Of a DNA stretch of 64,000 nucleotides, positions 61,446-64,000 are shown in pieces; position 1 is the first letter of the stretch, and each line of letters begins with the position of its first letter. Source of the DNA: Hexactinellida sp. DTS-2022 (Eukaryota; Porifera; Hexactinellida); NCBI GenBank assembly GCA_028753945.1, contig JAPNXP010000002.1:8618001-8682000 (forward strand), read 5' to 3'. Position numbers and translations under genes: made by a program. The notes under the pieces are model-generated. The model did no database searches. It saw only the letters and a program-made list of their open reading frames with translations, and was not told the origin of the DNA.

Positions 61446-63936
61446 GGCCAAACTATACTGCAAATGGGAAAATGAGTTTAATTCGTTTTCCTGTTTGTTT
61501 CACACTGGTAGATAATCTGGCAAAATTTTTTTGAATTCTGAGTAGATTTGAAGTCAGTAGGGCTCTGTGATCCAGGAATCCCCTGTTATATAGCCAATTT
61601 CGGACGGAAATTTAAATTACGGCCCCACAATGCTCGTCAGATAAATTGAGATTCGATTGTTTTTGGATATTACCCTGTAAAGTATACCTACATTTCAAAT
61701 TTCAGGTGAATCTGACCGATAGTTTTGCTGAAGCGACCTTTATAAGATCCTGGAATGTGATGGACATCATGGAGGGTGACTTTTTCAAATGGGTTAAAAA
61801 GTTTTTAGGCTCGCACTGCCATAATTTACTATCAATTTCGTTGTTATTCATCCAATAGTATCTTTGCATATAAACTTAGGATCTAAACCAAAATTTTCAA
61901 CATTCTAATCAAAAAATTCTGAGTTATAGTCATTTAAAGTCAGATTTGGATTGTCAATGTGCCAAGTCAGACTTCAAAGGGCTGGAACTCTGAAAGTTCG
62001 CATTGTAGAGTATAGATCAAGGGTCATTCCCAAATTGAATATATATTCATTAGTTTACACTTGGTTTCAAAAATTTAGGATAAAAACTGTGAACGTTCAA
62101 GCAATTAAAACTTTCTGACCTTTCAACTCATTGGGTGGTCCTTTCACTTTTCTATTTTGAATCTCAGTAACCCGTAGACCAATAAATAAAATTTTGAGTG
62201 CAAAATGATCCCAATACCCGGTTTACTATCCCTCAATAATACATTTTGAGACCCTAACTCGCACAATTTTTCCAAATGACCATATATGGGCATAAAGTGT
62301 GCCCATTTTTGATGATTTTCAAATATTTTTCTCGAAAACTATAAACTCTAGAGCTTGGCACTAACTTTGTATTCACATCTATGTATTATTACCGACTCAT
62401 ATGAAAAACTGATGAAAGCATTTGCAAAATAGTCATAAACATATAAATTCACTTGATTTGAGTCAAAATAGTGGTGTATGTAAAAACCTACCATTATAAC
62501 TTTTGGTCTAGATTCCACAAATTTGGTTCAATATGTTCGAAACCAAGTTTGAATGAATGAATACATATGTTCCATTATAGAAATACGTTTTTTAACACTT
62601 CCGACAAAAACTTTCAGAGTAACAGCCCATTGAAGTCAGTCTTTGACTGCCAAACATCGAAATGTTATAGGTTGGCGGTAGAAATCTGACTTCAAAGTGC
62701 TGTAACTCTGAAAAAAAATTTCGGAAGTGTTAAAAAACGTATTTCTATAAAGGAACATATGTATTCATTCATTTAAACTTGGTTTCAAGCATATTGAACC
62801 AAATCTGAGAAATCTAGACCAAAAGTTATGATCGTCCATTTGAAAACTGAGCTTTTGATGATGATGCATACATTCCTAAGCTCTAAAAAGGTCGCAACTT
62901 CGAAAGTATGAATCAGAAACAGCTGAAATTTTAAATGCTGGTTTATTTTATAGGGTACTATCCAAAAAGATCATAATCTCAATATCATTCTTGAGTATAG
63001 TTTGGCCTTAGCACACTTTGGTTTAGCTTAAATTTGTTCTATTTATTAAATATTTAGCCACACATCAACCGGCACTACCGTCAAGGCGGAGGAGCAGAGT
63101 GTTCACTTAGTGTATTGCTTCCCTTAGCACACTTTGGTTTAACTAAAATTTGTTTAATTTATTAAATATTTAGCCACACATCAATCGGCACTACCGTCAA
63201 GGCGGAGGAGCAGAGTGTTCACTTAGTGTATTGCTTGTCTTTGCACACTTTGGTTTAACTAAAATTTGTTATATTTATTAAATATTGAGCCACACATCAA
63301 CCGGCACTACCGTCAAGGCGGAGGAGCAGAGTGTTCACTTAGTGTATTGCTTGTATTTGCACACTTTGGTTTAACTAAAAAAAATTTAATTTATTAAATA
63401 TTTAGCCACACATCAACCGGCACTACCGTCAAGGCGGAGGAGCAGAGTGGTTTAACTTAAATTTGTTTTATTTATTAAATATTTATCCACACATCAACAT
63501 GAACTACCGTCCAGGCGGAGGAGCAGAGTGTTCACTTAGTGTATTGCTTGTCTTTGCACACTTTGGCTTAACTAAAATTTGTTTAATTTATTAAATATTT
63601 AGCCACACATCAACAGGCATTACCGTCCAGGCGGAGGAGCAGAGTGTTCACCTAGTGTATTGCTTGCCTTAGCACACTTTGGTTTAACTAAAATTTGTTT
63701 AATTTATTAAATATTTAGCCACACATCAACAAGAACAACCTTCCAGGCGGAGGAGCAGAGTGTTCACTTAGTTATTGCTTGTCTTGGTACACTTTGGTTT
63801 AACTAAAATTTGTCGAATCTATTAAATATTGAGCCACACATCAACATGAACTACCGTCCAGGCGAGGAGAGGTAGCACACTTTGGTTTGACCAAAATTTC
63901 TTTTATATATTTATTATTGAGTCACACATCAACAGG
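60755..63936 (+). repeat. 3.2-kb segment duplicated about 22 kb upstream, copy 2
   Basis: This matches 38,631-41,928 including the 1,562-bp transposon and the following monomers (tcaatcggc, ctaaaaaaaattt, and acaagaacaaccttcc at 63,729). Its left flank is ordinary satellite that continues the upstream 1,499-bp HOR. Confidence 0.85.
61446..63007. mobile_element. 1,562-bp foldback-type transposon, copy 4
   Basis: Same element and flanking TTAG (61,442-61,445 and 63,008-63,011), set in a satellite context that matches that of copy 3 over more than 3 kb. It shares the three copy-3 substitutions at 62,302, 62,808 and 62,862. It lies in a block lacking the inverted satellite segment found upstream of the other three copies. 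Confidence 0.88.
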
Positions 63937-64000
63937 AACTACCGTCCAGGCGGAGGAGCAGAGTGTTCACTTAGTGTATTGCTTGTCTTTGCACACTTTG
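63008..64000 (+). repeat. 116-bp satellite, block V, running off the window end
   Basis: Plus-strand monomers follow the fourth 1,562-bp transposon. They repeat 40,884-41,928 except that one 116-bp monomer is single rather than double. After 63,936 the variant order differs. The last monomer is cut by the window end at cacactttg. Confidence 0.95.

Noticed and set aside
1..64000. CRISPR array
   Set aside because: Repeats are about 116 bp and directly abutting, with no unique spacers between identical short repeats. HORs and MITEs indicate eukaryotic satellite.
1..64000. rRNA, tRNA or tRNA-derived SINE origin of the monomer
   Set aside because: I saw no cloverleaf, no pol III B box and no rRNA-like core. 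Searching with tRNAscan-SE and Rfam would settle it.
1..64000. CENP-B box or telomere repeat
   Set aside because: No match by eye to the CENP-B box pattern, and no TTAGG- or TTAGGG-type tandem runs.

Overview
This window is an array of eukaryotic satellite DNA and I find no gene in it. A degenerate tandem monomer of about 116 bp fills it from base 1 to base 64,000, so the array runs off both ends. By length arithmetic (not counting) there are roughly 490 monomers. The array is interrupted by five kinds of short non-autonomous DNA transposon (nine insertions if amplified copies are counted) and by a 1,200-bp inverted satellite segment present three times. A long AT-rich satellite with higher-order repeats (HORs) and TTAA-targeting MITEs fits a eukaryotic chromosome, probably pericentromeric or other heterochromatin. 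An invertebrate host is my guess. Nothing here identifies the species.

Each monomer has a more GC-rich half, running from the cacacatcaac motif through accgtccaggcggaggag and cagagtgttcacttagtg to cacactttggtttaa, and an AT-rich half (ctaaaatttgtttaattt, then attaaatatttagc). Length variants (81, about 88 and 101 bp, plus forms with small indels) are arranged in fixed orders and so mark the HORs.

Layout: 1-6,300 is a clean HOR of 877-bp 8-mers and 564-bp 5-mers. 6,300-19,000 holds multi-kb HORs whose blocks recur at 1,768, 2,900, 5,952 and 10,491 bp. 18,920-26,558 holds a 4,416-bp duplication carrying a 53-bp insert in each copy; its second copy also has an 876-bp MITE. 28,750-41,031 is three tandem copies of a 4,094-bp unit, each with an inverted 1,200-bp satellite segment and a 1,562-bp foldback transposon. 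41,000-46,284 has HORs of about 1.0-1.7 kb. 46,284-53,393 is two tandem 3,555-bp units. 53,318-56,540 is two 1,612-bp units. 56,000-60,750 is a 1,499-bp HOR interrupted by a 694-bp palindromic MITE and an 870-bp MITE. 60,755-63,936 repeats 38,631-41,928, with a fourth copy of the 1,562-bp element.

The most interesting pattern concerns TTAA. Four of the five transposon insertions are flanked by TTAA and the fifth by TTAG. Both breakpoints of the inverted segment also fall exactly in TTAA tetranucleotides. Sister repeats supply intact empty sites for several insertions, so insertions and amplifications can be put in order. All comparisons were made by eye; percent identities and family names would need alignment and database searches.
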